A DNA stretch of 64,000 nt from Phaseolus vulgaris. Taxonomy: Eukaryota; Streptophyta; Magnoliopsida; Fabales; Fabaceae. The DNA is taken from assembly GCF_000499845.2 (NCBI RefSeq), contig NC_023757.2:3196118-3260117 (forward strand). Direction: 5' to 3'. How positions within the stretch are numbered: position 1 is the stretch's first letter; the number at the start of each line of letters is the position of its first letter. The notes beneath the pieces were generated by a model. The model saw only the letters and a list, made by a program, of their open reading frames with translations. It ran no database searches and was not told the origin of the DNA. This document shows positions 1-12,300 of this stretch, piece by piece. Made by a program: the position numbers and the translations under genes.

Positions 1-3000
1 AGGAGATGCTGTTTTTATTCCTGCTGGTTGTCCTCACCAAGTCAGAAATCTGAAGGTAAATTGTTTATTGTAGGCTTGATGTATCCTTGTTGTCCTAGAA
101 GTGTATAAATGCTAAGTATGTTATTATTTTAGGTATGATTCTAACATACAATGGTAGTATCTTTGTTTAGTACCTAAAATTAAGCCTAGGTATATCATCA
201 ACAAAGAAAGACTTTTCAGGAAGTGAAAACTGCTGGTTTTACATCCCTAGGTTGTTCGATGATACATTCAATTTGATTACTTTTTGATTTTCATTGTAAC
301 TCGTATTTTTATTTTATGATATAATGACAACATGGAGGTTTGAATCTCTTATATCTTATATACCACTCAAGTCCCGTTTTGCTACCTAACCTATTATGGC
401 TTGGTTGATTTTATTTAATCTTCAAAATGCACTCCATGTTAGCACCCACAGTATATGTTTTCCCTTCGCAGTCATGTATCAAGGTTGCGTTGGATTTTGT
501 GTCCCCTGAAAATGTTGGGGAGTGCTTTCGGTTGACAGAGGAATTTCGCACACTTCCAATAAATCACAAGTCCACAGAGGACAAATTGGAGGTATGCCAA
601 ACTAATTTTCTTGATTTGATTTTGGCATATTTATTTGCTTCTCCAGTCCATAGAGGACAAATTGAAGGTATGGCAAACTAATTTTCTTGATTTGATTTTG
701 GTATTTATTTGCTTCTCCATTTGTGATAAAGCATCTCTTGTTTTGTTGTTAGTCTTTAATGGGTTTGGAAATTAGCTCTACACACATATAATTTGTTAAA
801 TATAGTGTTGTATATATATGGGTTTGATAGACTTGAAGGAAGTATAAGGAATTTGTTGTTTGTTTTGAATGTTTTGAAGGAGGAAATCTGTTGAAGGGTT
901 TGATAGTGTTTGTTGATGCTTTTCTATTGAAATGTAGTCTAAAATAAATTTATTTACGTAATTTATTTAGAATTCATTTGTTGAGTTTAACAATTTGGCT
1001 TTACTTGTTGGATGCTCAAGAGTTGTAAGGATCATACAAATTCACAAACCCCTTGTGCCGTAACTTGGAATTAAGCTTCCTCATTGGACCTTGCAACTAC
1101 ATTTTGTTTCTTACCAATGCTAAAATCGCAAGTAAACTCAGAAACTCACAATCCTATGATTATGGAGGAAATCACAAGCTGACGTGGACGAAAAAGACCT
1201 ACGAGTCACAACCATTGTTGTCATTGCAACACTTGTTGGTGTTCGCCTTCATAGCTATGAAGCTCGGATACGGCCAAAAATGTGCCGTCGGTGTGTCCGA
1301 TACATTGCGGACACGAACACGCGGCGGAAGCGTGCCCGACACAGTGTCAGACACTTTTTATTGAGCCGGAAACGACCCTCTTTCTGGATACGCCAGAGGG
1401 GACAGGTTTCCCTCCTTGAACACGCCAGAAAAGCTCGAAAAAAAAACGCGGTTTAGTGTTTTAAAGAACTCTTATTTTCCACACTAAATCTCAGATAAAA
1501 TATGATAAAATCTCAAACAAAATATTAAAATCTCCAAAAAGTAAAAGTTAAACATTATGTTTTTCTTGATTTTTTTTCATATAACAAAATATATTACTAC
1601 ATTTTAATTTATATATAGCCGTGTCCCGTGTCCTATAATTTTCAGTTTAGCCGTATCTTCGTGTCCGTGTCTGGGCTTCTTAGCTTCACAGTCCCCAATG
1701 CTTGCCTTCATAGTCTCCTCTTTCCTTTCCTTGGTTTGTTAAATAGAGTAGGGGCTCTAGCTTTACTTTAGCTTGAAGAGGAAACGAGTTTTCGTTATGA
1801 TGTGCCCTGGGCTTCGGTTAGTTACAAGGTGGTTAGTAGGTAGTTTCGATTCTAGCTTTGGAGAAGCGAACTTCAATCACAAAGATTTAACTATACGTCA
1901 AACATTCCTATTTCTACTTCTTACTCTCCCACGTAGGGGTGTTTATGGATTGGATTTTTCAAAATCCAATCTAGATTCAATCCAAATTCAAATAAATGGA
2001 TTGGACTTAAAATCCATATCAATTATAACTAGATCAAATTTAAATGGATCTTTTTTAAATCCATTTAAAGTGGATTAAATCTAGATTCAATCCATTTTGC
2101 TCAACATTGGCTCGGGTCGTCTCGGCTCGACATCGTCCCGGGCTCGCTTGGCTCGACATTAGCCCGGGCCCAGACGATTCAACATGGGCCCAAGCCCAAA
2201 CGACTCGACAATGGCATGGGCTTGTATGATTCGATATCGGCTCGAGCCCGAGAGACTTGACATTGGCCCAGACCGAACGACGAGACATCAGTCCGGGCCC
2301 GGAGGACTCGACATTGGTCTGGGCCCAGACGACTAGATATCAGCTCGAGCTCGCTCGGATTGACATCGGCTCGGGCACGCTCGACTCGACATTAGCTTGA
2401 CATCGACCTAAACACAAACAACTCGACATTGGTCCGGGCCCAGACAACTCGACATCTGTCTGGGCCCAGACGACTTGACACTGGTCTGGGCTCGAACGAC
2501 TCAACAATGGCCTGGGCCACACGACTTGACATCGACTCGGGTCCGCTCCACTCGACATTGGCTCGGGTCGTCTCGGCTCGGCATCGGCCCGGGCACAATC
2601 GACTCGACATTAGCCCAGGACCGGACGATTCATCATGGGCTTGAGCTCAGACGATTCGCTAATGGCCCGGGCCAGCTCGACGGGCCAGCTAACCTCGACA
2701 TCGGCCCGGAACCGTTCGGCTCGACATCAGCTCAAGCTCGGACGACTCGACATCGGCCCGGAGGACTCGACATCGGTCCGGGCCCGGAGTACTCGACATT
2801 GGTCTGGGCCCGGAGGACTCGACATCGGCCCGGAGGACTCGACATCGGTCCGGGCCCGGAGTACTCGACATTGGTCTGGGCCCAGACGACTCGACAATGG
2901 CCTAGGCCGGGACGACTTGACAATGGCTCGGGCTCGCTCGGCTCGACATCGTCCCGAGCCCGCTTGACTCAACATTGGCAACCTAATAGACTCGACATTG

Positions 3001-6000
3001 GCTTGAGTCTGGACGACTCAACATTGACCTGAACACGAACAACTCGACATCGGTCCAGAACCGAACGACTCAACAATGGCCTGGGCCCGGACAACTCGAC
3101 ATTGGCAAGGACCCAATAGACTCAACATTGGCTTGAGTCTGGAAGACTCAACGTTGACCTGAACATGAACAACTCGACAACGGTCCAAGCCCGGCCGGCT
3201 TGACATCGGTCCAAGCCCAGACGGAAGACATCGATTCGGGCCTAGACGACTCGACATCGGCTCAGGCTCGCTCGGCTTGACATCGACTTTGGCCTACTCC
3301 ACTCGACATTGGCTCGGGTCGTCTCGTGCCCAATCGACCAGACATTAGCCCAAGCTTGGACATTCAACATGGGCTCGGGCCCAAACGATTCAACAATGGC
3401 CCGGGCTAAGATGATTCAACATCGTTTCGCGCCCCCTCCACTCGACATCGGCTCGAGCTCGGACGAGACATCAGTCTGAGCCCAAAGGACTTGACAATGG
3501 TTCGGGCTTGGAGGATTAGACATTGGTTTGGGCCCGGACGACTAGACGTCGGCCCAGGCCCGCTCGTCTCGACATTGGCAAGGGCCTAATAGACAACATC
3601 GGCTTGAGTCTCGACGACTCGACATCGGTCCGGGCCCAGACGACTCAACATCAGTCCAGACCTGGACGACTCGACATTGGCTCAGGCTCGCTCGCCTTGA
3701 TATCGACTCGGGCCCGCGCAACTCGACATTGGCTCGGGCCGTCTCGGCTGGACATCGGCCCGGGCCAATCGACTCAACATCAGTCTAGGCCCAGACGATT
3801 CAACACTGGCTTGGGCCTGTATGACTTAACATCGGCCTGGGCTCGCTCGGCTCGAGATTAGCCAGAGCCCAATCGACTTGACATTGACCTGAACACAAAC
3901 AACTCGACATCGATCCGGGCTCGGACGGCTCAACATCGGTCCTGGCCTAGATGACTCGACATCAACTCAGGCCTGCTCGGCTCGACAATGGCTTGGGCTA
4001 GGACGACTCAATATCGGCTCGGGCTTGCTAGGCTCGACATCGACTTGGGCTTGCTCCACTCGAAATCGATTCGAGCCCCGACGTTTCGACATCGGTTTAG
4101 GCCCAATTGACTCGAATTCGGTCTCGGCTTGGACGACTCGACATCGACTCGGGCCTGCTCCACTCGACATTGGCTCGGGTCCTCTCAATTTGACATCAGC
4201 CCAGGCCTGGACGATTCGCCATTGACCCGAGCCTAGACGATTCACCATTGACCCTGGCCTAGACGATTCAACAATTGCCCGGGTCTGGATGATTCAATAT
4301 CGGCTCGGGCCCGCATGACTTGATATTGGCCCGGGCCTGCTCGGCTTGACATTATCTAGAGCCCAATCCACCCGACAAAGACTCGGACTCGCTCCACTCA
4401 ACAACAACCCGGGTCCGCTCGGCTCGACATTAGCCAGAGCCCAATCGACTGGACATCAACCAACACCCCATCCACTCGATATCGGCTCGAGCTCAAATGA
4501 CTTAACATCAGCCCAGACCCGAACGACGAGATATCAGTCTGGGCCCGAAGGACTCAGGCTTAGAGGATCGACATTGGTCTGGGCCTGGACAACCAGACAT
4601 CGGCTCGGCTCGACATTGGCAAAGGCCCAATAGACTCAACATCAACTTGAGCCTGGATGACTCGACATCGACCTGAACACGAACGACTAGACATCGGTCC
4701 AGGCTTGGACGAATCGACAATGGCGTGGGCCTGGACGACTCGACATTAGCCCATGCCCGGACGATTCAACAATGGCCTGGGCCTGGATGATTAAACATCG
4801 GCCTGACCTGCACGACTTAACATCGTCCCGGGCTCGCTTGGCTCGACATTAGCCAGAGCCCAATTGACTCGACATTGACCTGAACACGAACGATTAAACA
4901 TCGGTCCGGGCCCGGACTGCTCGACATCCGTCTGGGCCTAGACGACTTGACATCAGCCCGGGCCCGCTCAACTCGACAATGGTCTGGGCCCACGACTCGA
5001 CATTGACTCGGGCTCGCTCCACTAGACATTGGCAAGGGCCCAATAGACTCGACATTGACCTGAACATGAACAACTCGACATTTGTCCGGGCCCCAACGGC
5101 TCGACATCGGTTCAGGCCTAGTCGACTCGACATCGGCTCGGGCTTGCTCCACTCAACATTGGCTCGGGTCGTCTCGATTCGACATCAGCCCAGGCCTAGA
5201 CGATTCAACATTAGCCCAGGCCCAGATGATTCAACAATTGCCCGGGTCTGGATGATTCAATATCGGCCCGGGTCCGCACGACTTGACATCGGCTCGGGCC
5301 TACTCGGCTTGACATTAGCCAGAGCCCAATCCACCCGACATAGATTCGGATCCTCTCCACTCGACAATGGCCCGGGCCTGCTCGGCTCAACATTAGCCAG
5401 AGCCCAATCGACTCGACATTGACCTGTGCCCCCTCCACTCGACATCGGCCCAGACCCGAACGACGAGACATCAGTCTGGGCCCGGAGGACTCAACATTGG
5501 TCTGGTCCCGAACGACTAAACATCAGCTCGGCTTGACATAGACCTAGACCCACTCCATTCGACATCGACCCGGGAGACTAGACATCTGCTCAGGTTCAGG
5601 CAATTAGACATCGGCCCGGGACACTTGTCATTGGCTTGGGCCGGCTCGACATCTACCCGGGCACAATCGACTAGACATCAGCCCGAGCCCGGACAATTCA
5701 ACATGGGTTTGGGCCCAGACGACTCGACAATGACCCGGGCCTGGATGATTCGACATCGGCATGAGCCTGTTCGACTCAACATCGGCCCGGGCCCGCTTCA
5801 CTCAACTTAGGCTTGAGTCTGGAGGACTTGACATCGACCTGAACACGAACAACTCGACATCGATTTGGGCCTAGAGGACTCAACATCGGCCTAGGCCCAG
5901 GAGACTTGACATTGGCCCGGGCCCAATCGACCCGAGCTTGCTAAGCTCAACATTGGCCTGACCCGTTCAACTCGACATTGGCGCAGGCCTGGCTTCTCGA

Positions 6001-6907
6001 CATCAGCCTGGGTTTCTTGACTTGATGTCGGCCTGGGCGCCCTTGGCTCGAAATTGGCTCGGGCCTGCTCGACTTGATATGGGTTCGGGACTGCTCGGTT
6101 AGACATCGGCTTGTGCCCGCTCGCCTCGACTGAATTGAGCAAGAAGCTTTTCTTTCAAGATTAATTTCTCATGTTCATCATCTGTTGTAAATAACAGCCA
6201 TGACTTTGTTGGTTCCCCCAAGGACATCATAGCCTGAGTAAGTCTCTTGAATTCTCTCAAACCAAGCACGGGGCTTTCTTCAACCTACGTACTTCCTTCA
6301 ATAGATCCAAAATTAGGAGGAATCTCCATGTAGACTTCTTTCTCTATATGCTCATGCAAAAAGGCATTTTTTTCATCAAACTATAACAATTCCCAACCAA
6401 AATGTGTTGCTAATGAGAGAATGATCTTGACAATATTCATTGTCATTGGAGCAAATGCCTCCTCATAATCAATACTATATGTCTAAGTATATCTTTTTGC
6501 AACTAACCTTTTTTATAACGATCCAATGTGCCATAGACCTTTATTTCACTGAACAATATTGTCATATCAACAGTTTGCACTGTGACTTTGTGTAACTTTT
6601 CCCCTTGATTTCTGATTTTGAAACAGGTAAAGAAAATGACAGTATTTGCAATTCAAGATGTGGTTGAAAAGTTGGAGAAATCAAGGTTAGTGATTGTAAT
6701 CATCTGGCCCTTTGGGTATGCATTGTGATTCTTGCGTTTGCTGAGTACGTTGTAAGGCTGTCAGAGGCAAAGGCATTGTTAGATTATTATCTCTTATGTA
6801 TTGTGGTCGTGCTGGTTATGTTCTTTAAAGCTCTTAATTCGATTATTACTTGTGAAACTGATGATTATTATTCAATTTACAGGTGCGGGTTAATGAAGGT
6901 TCCATAG
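1..6907 (+). CDS. JmjC-domain lysine demethylase (KDM3/JMJ25/IBM1-type), 3' part
   Basis: This is the C-terminal end of a JmjC histone H3K9 demethylase acting in the nucleus; the 5' part lies outside the window. Four exons can be read: 1-55, 472-591, 6627-6685 and 6883-6907, with a TAG stop at 6905-6907. All junctions are GT..AG and all phases agree. The first exon encodes [18 protein letters not shown], the conserved last strand of the JmjC fold, whose His is the third iron ligand. The second continues [18 protein letters not shown].., then [20 protein letters not shown], typical of plant JMJ25-like proteins. The last two exons give [20 protein letters not shown] and CGLMKVP. The intron between exons 2 and 3 is 6,035 bp, against 416 and 197 bp for the other two. 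It is filled by a satellite and a copia fragment. Assignment to the KDM3/JHDM2 plant clade is confident; the exact orthologue (IBM1 or JMJ25) cannot be decided from this stretch. Confidence 0.9.
571..720 (+). repeat. 76-bp tandem duplication across the exon 2 / intron junction
   Basis: Unit 1 (571-646) covers the last 21 coding bases of exon 2, its GTATG donor and about 55 bases of intron. Unit 2 (647 to about 719) is a near-identical copy, starting TCCATAGAGGACAAATTG against TCCACAGAGGACAAATTG. Unit 1 ends in TTTGCTTCTCCAG, a good acceptor. The copied coding stretch 647-667 is followed by GTATGG at 668, so it is bounded by AG and GT. Confidence 0.9.
1255..1703. mobile_element. Possible non-autonomous DNA element with 10-bp flanking direct repeat
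   Basis: A 449-bp block of unusual composition lies in the JmjC intron. It is flanked by the direct repeat GCCTTCATAG (1245-1254 and 1704-1713). Its left end (TGAAGCTCGGATACGGCC) resembles the reverse complement of its right part (TGAAGCT..GATACGGCT). Both ends are rich in GTGTCCG/CGGACAC words, including a small hairpin near 1300. No coding capacity is recognised. A 9-10 bp target duplication would suit a Mutator-like origin, but the terminal repeats are imperfect. Confidence 0.4.
1930..2099. repeat. Lead-in to satellite: GGATTGGA / AATCCA-rich repeat
   Basis: The stretch begins GGGGTGTTTATGGATTGG. It then alternates GGATTGGA and AAATCCAA words on both strands up to the first satellite monomer. 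A similar opening (GGGCTGTTTGTAGATTTGG) appears near 7465 outside the gene, suggesting a dispersed element. Family not recognised. Confidence 0.35.
2100..6130. repeat. 26-bp GC-rich satellite, about 4.0 kb, inside the JmjC intron
   Basis: Monomers of 26 bp repeat head to tail, roughly 155 copies by length. A representative monomer is GACTCGACATTGG followed by TCTGGGCCCAGAC. The best conserved part is ACTCGACATYGG. The second half alternates between forms such as YCCGGGCCCGGA and CTCGGGCTCGCTC, and a more diverged form GACCTGAACACGAACAA. Some units are shortened (20 bp at 2744) by internal deletion. The array is far richer in GC than its surroundings and full of CG, CCGG and CCCGGG sites. Because 26 is not a multiple of 3 and stops are scarce, long frames stay open on both strands; these are judged non-coding. 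Confidence 0.95.
2744..2887. repeat. Recent 72-bp higher-order duplication inside the satellite
   Basis: Three monomers (20 + 26 + 26 bp) are repeated almost exactly at 2744-2815 and 2816-2887. Surrounding monomers differ from each other much more, so this pair is a young local duplication, probably by unequal exchange or slippage. Confidence 0.8.
6165..6545 (-). mobile_element. Ty1/copia reverse-transcriptase remnant, antisense in intron
   Basis: Read on the minus strand, the segment gives [20 protein letters not shown], then [10 protein letters not shown], a stop, [20 protein letters not shown] and [10 protein letters not shown]. This matches the copia RT opening (..ETFAPV.., ..QLDVKNAFL.., EEVYM..PPGF). 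An in-frame stop replaces the usual Gln before the catalytic-region Asp, and the upstream join around 6510 is out of frame, so the fragment is dead. It begins about 35 bp after the satellite ends and lies opposite in direction to the host gene. Confidence 0.85.
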
Positions 6908-9315
6908 TAAGTCTATCTGTAACGAATCGAAGCCATTGGAAGTGTTAAATTATGTCATCAGCTTAATCATGTGTGATGATGTTGAATTCTATGCATGATG
7001 ATATTTTGTTTTCCTAGCACACCTGGAAGAGTTTTATTGAAACATTATGCATGACTTGTAACAGTGTACATGTAGTTGTCAGTTAAGAGCATCCACAACC
7101 CACCAATCGATTTGAGGTCCTTAAATGGACACCACATTAACACATTACTTATTTTTATTTAAGTTTTCATTAGTTCATCCTTCCAATTCAGCACCTCTAG
7201 AAAGGTTACCTCTAAAATGCTGATGTAATTGTACTTTTTGAACTCTTCTCAGTGCACATAAATGATTAGAGATTCAATGTTGCCTCTGTTGCACTAACAT
7301 TGTGCCAAAGTGTTGGGAATACTGATTGACTGGGTTTTAAGCTTTTAGTTTTATAAATTTCTTCATTAATTTTAATATTTTTGGGAGTAGGAAGAAAAAT
7401 TGTCAAAGGGGACATCTCAAAATCGTCTGCTTTACCACCATGCTTTGGGTTTTGTTTTAGGTAGGGCTGTTTGTAGATTTGGTTGGGTAAAATTTGAATA
7501 AACTTATTACCAGTTTACTAAAAATATTGAGTTGGGTTTTTGTATTTCTTATATTAAACCTATTCTACCTCCACTCAATCTTGAACGAGTTGACGAGTTG
7601 GGTTAGATTGAGTCAATTGGTCAAGATTTAAAAAATCAATTTTTAAGTATCAACTTAATTAAAGACATAATATTTATAAAAATTAATTTAAGACTTCAAC
7701 TAAGTTAACAAGTCAAGTTATTATTTTCAACAAATCTAAAGGGAATTTTAAAACTGGGTTGACTTTCTTGTGTAAGATTCTTAAAAAAAAAATTAAGAAG
7801 TTTTAAATTTTTTTTATTAATTATTATATCTTAGCAAGTGTAATAAAAGTTTTCTTTAGGTTAAATTCAATGTTCATCATTGCGTCCTTCTTCAATACCT
7901 AGTGTTATTTGTTTCTTGTCAACATCTTTATTAGAATTTATATAATAACTTGAATGATTAATCAAGTAAGCGGTTTCATATCTTTTATTATTTTACTTGT
8001 TTGAATGTTTAATCAAGTTAGTGGTTTTATATCTTTTACTGTTGAACTTTTAGTGGTTTCATATCTTTTTACTATTGAACTTATATGATTTTATGGTAAT
8101 TGAATTTTAAATGGTTCATATTAGCATGACTATTAAGGCATTCATACTTTTTGTGCCAGTGATAAACCTAACCAAGAAATCAATCTCATAATCTCATATA
8201 CATTGTTCTTTTTGTCTAACGGTGAACATTAGCGATGATACTACACATGTGTTCTTATTAAAATAAAACTATATATTCACTGTCACATACATATAAAATA
8301 ATTTTAATGCAAACTAAAACAAATATTTCTACAATGCCAACTAAAGCAAATATTTCTACAGACTCAATATCAATAATCCTACCATTTAAGTATGCATTTA
8401 ACAGGTATGTCCAAGTTTGAACAATGGTGATAAAAACTTTTTTCTTTTTTAAAAAGGGATTTGTTTAAACCTGACTTATGAGACTCAAGTCTCGAGGTTA
8501 TGACAAGTAGATAATCATGCTTGCAGCATGTTAGTTTTCCCTCCAGATCTTAATTTTTATGAGATAATCCGTGTGAAAATAGTTATTTTCTCATAAAACG
8601 TAATTTTGTCTTGTTTAAATTATATAAGATCAAGGATTTAAATTTTTGTTTCAACTTTAATTACTGCTCAAACAAAATATTCTTATTTTTGCTCTTTTCG
8701 TCTTTGACCTGTTCTCCCTCTCCTTTTGCCTTTTTTTGGTTCAATGCCATCTCAATCATAGTGGGATTTTCAAATTAAATATTAGGACTACTTATTTATT
8801 ATTATTTCTTATCATAACCTTGGCCCATCCACATCAAATCTTTGTTGTTTTTCATCCTATGCGATTCTAGTTTAAACTGTTGATTCGGAAATGAGTTAAT
8901 ATGTACTTCGTAAAAATCATCATATCATATTTTCCAATTTTCAGAAAATCCAACACATCCAAACAAAATAGTCAAGATTCTCCATAGAAGCAATTTCTCA
9001 ACATATATGTGCAGGAAGAAAGTATAATGCAAGATGTTTTATAACCGCATGCTCATCAAATAAGAAGAATAGACGCCAGTTTTTTCTGCATGAATCCCTT
9101 TCTAATGAACATAAAATTACAAATTGAATTAGGTAAATAATTGGGAACGAACTCAATTTGCACTGACCTCATCTACATTATGAACCTAATACAAGAAGAT
9201 AGAATGACTACCTCATGGTCCCAATAACTGTTTTTACAAATTAAGTCGACAGATTATGCTGATGCTATTCTAATTCAGAATGCATTGTTTCCAGCTTTCG
9301 AATGAGTATGAACTC
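6908..9315. other. Intergenic: JmjC 3'UTR and AT-rich DNA with small repeats
   Basis: The first 150-200 bp after the TAG should be 3'UTR of the JmjC gene. The rest is AT-rich spacer between two genes that converge. At 7465-7640 there is a dispersed-repeat-like stretch (GGGCTGTTTGTAGATTTGG..). A degenerate tandem repeat lies at 7948-8078. The last few hundred bases before 9316 are probably 3'UTR of the minus-strand gene. No coding exon is recognised. Confidence 0.6.
7948..8078. repeat. Degenerate tandem repeat (about 53 bp, then 33 bp)
   Basis: Two units carry TTTAATCAAGTTAGTGG-like sequence followed by TTTCATATCTTTTA. A third, shortened unit keeps only AGTGGTTTCATATCTTTTTA. No function is suggested. 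Confidence 0.7.
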
Positions 9316-12300
9316 TTACTCAAGAAGCTTATTGCAGGTGCCAACACCAACAGCAGCAGCAAGATGCCATGCAGCATGAAGGTAAGGAGTTTTAGGAAAT
9401 AAATCATCAGCTACAAAAAGCATACCACCAAGTAATGACGACATCTTATGAACTGTGTGAGCCATCCTCAAGTCTGGATCCTTCAATGCCCTTTTAGCAA
9501 ATGCTACCTGGATTAGAAAAATAACAGTGAGAAAAGCTTAATTATAAAATGTTTACTTCTAATTTTTTACAAGATCATAACTTGTTACTACACATGTAGA
9601 GCCAGTGCTAAAAACACCTTTTCAGAGAATATATTCCCAGGATGAAAAGGTATTAATGGTAACATTACACTTTTTATGCTAAAAAAACAAACTAGAAAAT
9701 ATTGTAGCTAGATATACTTTTATATACTAATTCTTTTACTCAAAACATTTATCGTTTATTTATTTTTGCAATATTTAACTTTGTTTATGTGTTACTCAAA
9801 TTAATCGACAGATCTATAAAGCATTTTAAAGGCCAAAGTAACAATATTTCGACATGAATGCTTTTAAATTTTGTTTAGCTAATCTTAGTCGTTTGATAGA
9901 AGAAATATTTTTAATTTTCTGAAAATCTAAAATCGGGATTGTATATTTTCCATGTTTGATTTATCTTTTAGAAATGACATTTTAAAGAAATAATGTTTCC
10001 TGGAAATAGTTTTTGAAGAAATTTCTCACATAAATATTATGAAATCATTTGATATGATAAGAAATTAAAGATTTAAGAAAAAATAACACAATACTTTTGA
10101 TTATAGAAAATTTAAATCATAATATAAATAGGTTTAGCAATATTTTTTACCAAACAAACCAAAGTTAATAATTTCCAGAAACTATAAAATTCCCATAAAT
10201 CATGATTCAAAGGTACCAAAAAAAATTCTTTACAAAAGACAATAGTAAAGAATCAAAGGTGACTTATTTTAAAAAAAAAAGCAAATTTCAGTCAATGTTG
10301 TTAATGTATTCCCATTCTTATTTCTTATAAAAAAAATTCATTTATTATTATTTTTATCCGATTCCTTAACCACCCTCTTTGACACATACCTAACCATTTT
10401 ATATTTAGACAAAATTTAAATATAGAAATTAAAAATTAAAAAATATATAAACAGAAAAAGGATATCATTACAAAACAATGATGAAATCTTGTTTGATGAA
10501 GAAATATACTATTTTTAGGAGATATTTCATTATTGTAAAAAAAAAGGATTTTTATATTATTATATAAATTAAAAAAAAAATTGCTACAAGCAGGATAACT
10601 TAATGAGTACATTTAAGAAAACTGTTTGAAAAAAAATTGAAAAAATCGTAGAGACGCCTGTGGTGCAAGTCGTGTGACGCATTGATAAAGTTTAAATTGA
10701 GAAAGGTAAGCCAAAATCAATATGTACAAGTTAATTGGTAAATTATACAACACTACATAAATAAATGTTGTAAAACTTACCTCCATCATCCCAGTGTGAA
10801 TAACTGAAACCATCATCGGATTAACTGGAAGAAATATTGCAGACGCTGCCATCAGTAACTTGGGATTCTCATTTCTGATGGCCATTGACAAACACTGCAG
10901 AATGATTTTTATATTCAAATATGATATCAAATTGATTACTCACAGAAAATAATATAATTATGTCATGCTAGAAAATAAAGAAAAATGCAACACATACACA
11001 AAACATGTCCAAATACGCAAGTAATGTGCCCTCTTTATTTCGTTTATACTTAAGGCATAGAGGATCATAAAATCATGAAAAAGCCAACAAGACCTTATTT
11101 TTGTTGAGATCCCAAACATTAAATAGAGATATAATCAATGTAACCTTCATAAGACTTTCTCAGCTTACAAATTGGGTTTGTAGAGATGAAGTAGACTTAA
11201 GAGTCTAATTCTAAGATTATAAAAGCCTATTTTTATCTATTATTGGATACTTGGATTTGTCTATGCTCTAGATGTCTATTCATAGGTTTGAGAGGGTGTT
11301 ATTATTGGGCCATCCACATTTGCCATGATCCAGATGTCAAGACTTGGTATTAAAGGGTATGTTGGAGTAACACATATAGACTTAAAGAAAAATGATACTT
11401 TGAAAACTCCTGGAGTTGTAACTCCTACAACTCCTGATGCGGTAGGTTTAAAAATACTTAAGTTAAACCCAAACCCCAAATTGTATGTTAAAATATTGAA
11501 ACTTGGTTATTTCCGAATATAGCGTAATGATAATCAAACCTCTCATTTATAGAATGGTCTTTGATTTCAAAACAATCCCTTTCTCCATATCAGTGACTCG
11601 GCATTTTTTTTTCTATGAAAGAAATATGTAATCTATAGAAACCACCAATTATATAACAACTTTCTCTCCAGATAAAGTTTAGATATTCGTACTCAATCCA
11701 GATACTGGAAACACAATAGTTGGCATGAAGATTTATTTTAATCATCGTAAAACATAGACAAGAAATTTGCCATTTGAAACAAAATTAGAGGAAAAGGACA
11801 TTTCTAAATTGTGTGGACGTGCAGATGTGCTGATGACCAGTATAGCTGCAGAGAAAACTTAGTTCTCCTAACCAGAGTCTAATTCATTGGCTGTAGTAGT
11901 GGCAAAATTTCCAATTATTAGGTCTAGACACAATATTGATAAATACTTCCTAGTACAGAATATAGCAAATATGATCAGGTTTCTGCATTTTATTGAATAA
12001 CCAATAATTATATTTATCTATGTTACTCACAACAGTTGTTGTGGCTATCATTGTGTAGTCAACCCATCTCAAAAATTTCCTCAACCTTCCTCTAGAAGAA
12101 TGATACACGCTTGAGGCCACTCCAACTCCAATTAGTGAATTAGCATACAACTTTGAATTGACATTCTTCCTACATTACACAGTTATTTATAAGATTACAA
12201 AGCTATTTTTCTAGCCAAAGTAATTTGTGACGGTAGGAGGAAAATATTACCTGGGGGCATGGATTCCAAGAGCTATAAAAGGAATTGAAGTAATCACATT

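Noticed and set aside
1053..1456. Possible gene in overlapping open frames
   Set aside because: It lies in an intron, is GTGTCCG-repeat rich and overlaps a likely transposon; no domain is recognised.
2055..6142. Many long open frames on both strands encoding repetitive Arg/Ser/Pro-rich peptides
   Set aside because: They are a by-product of a 26-bp stop-poor satellite read in all frames. Frames overlap on both strands, break repeatedly and have no start context.
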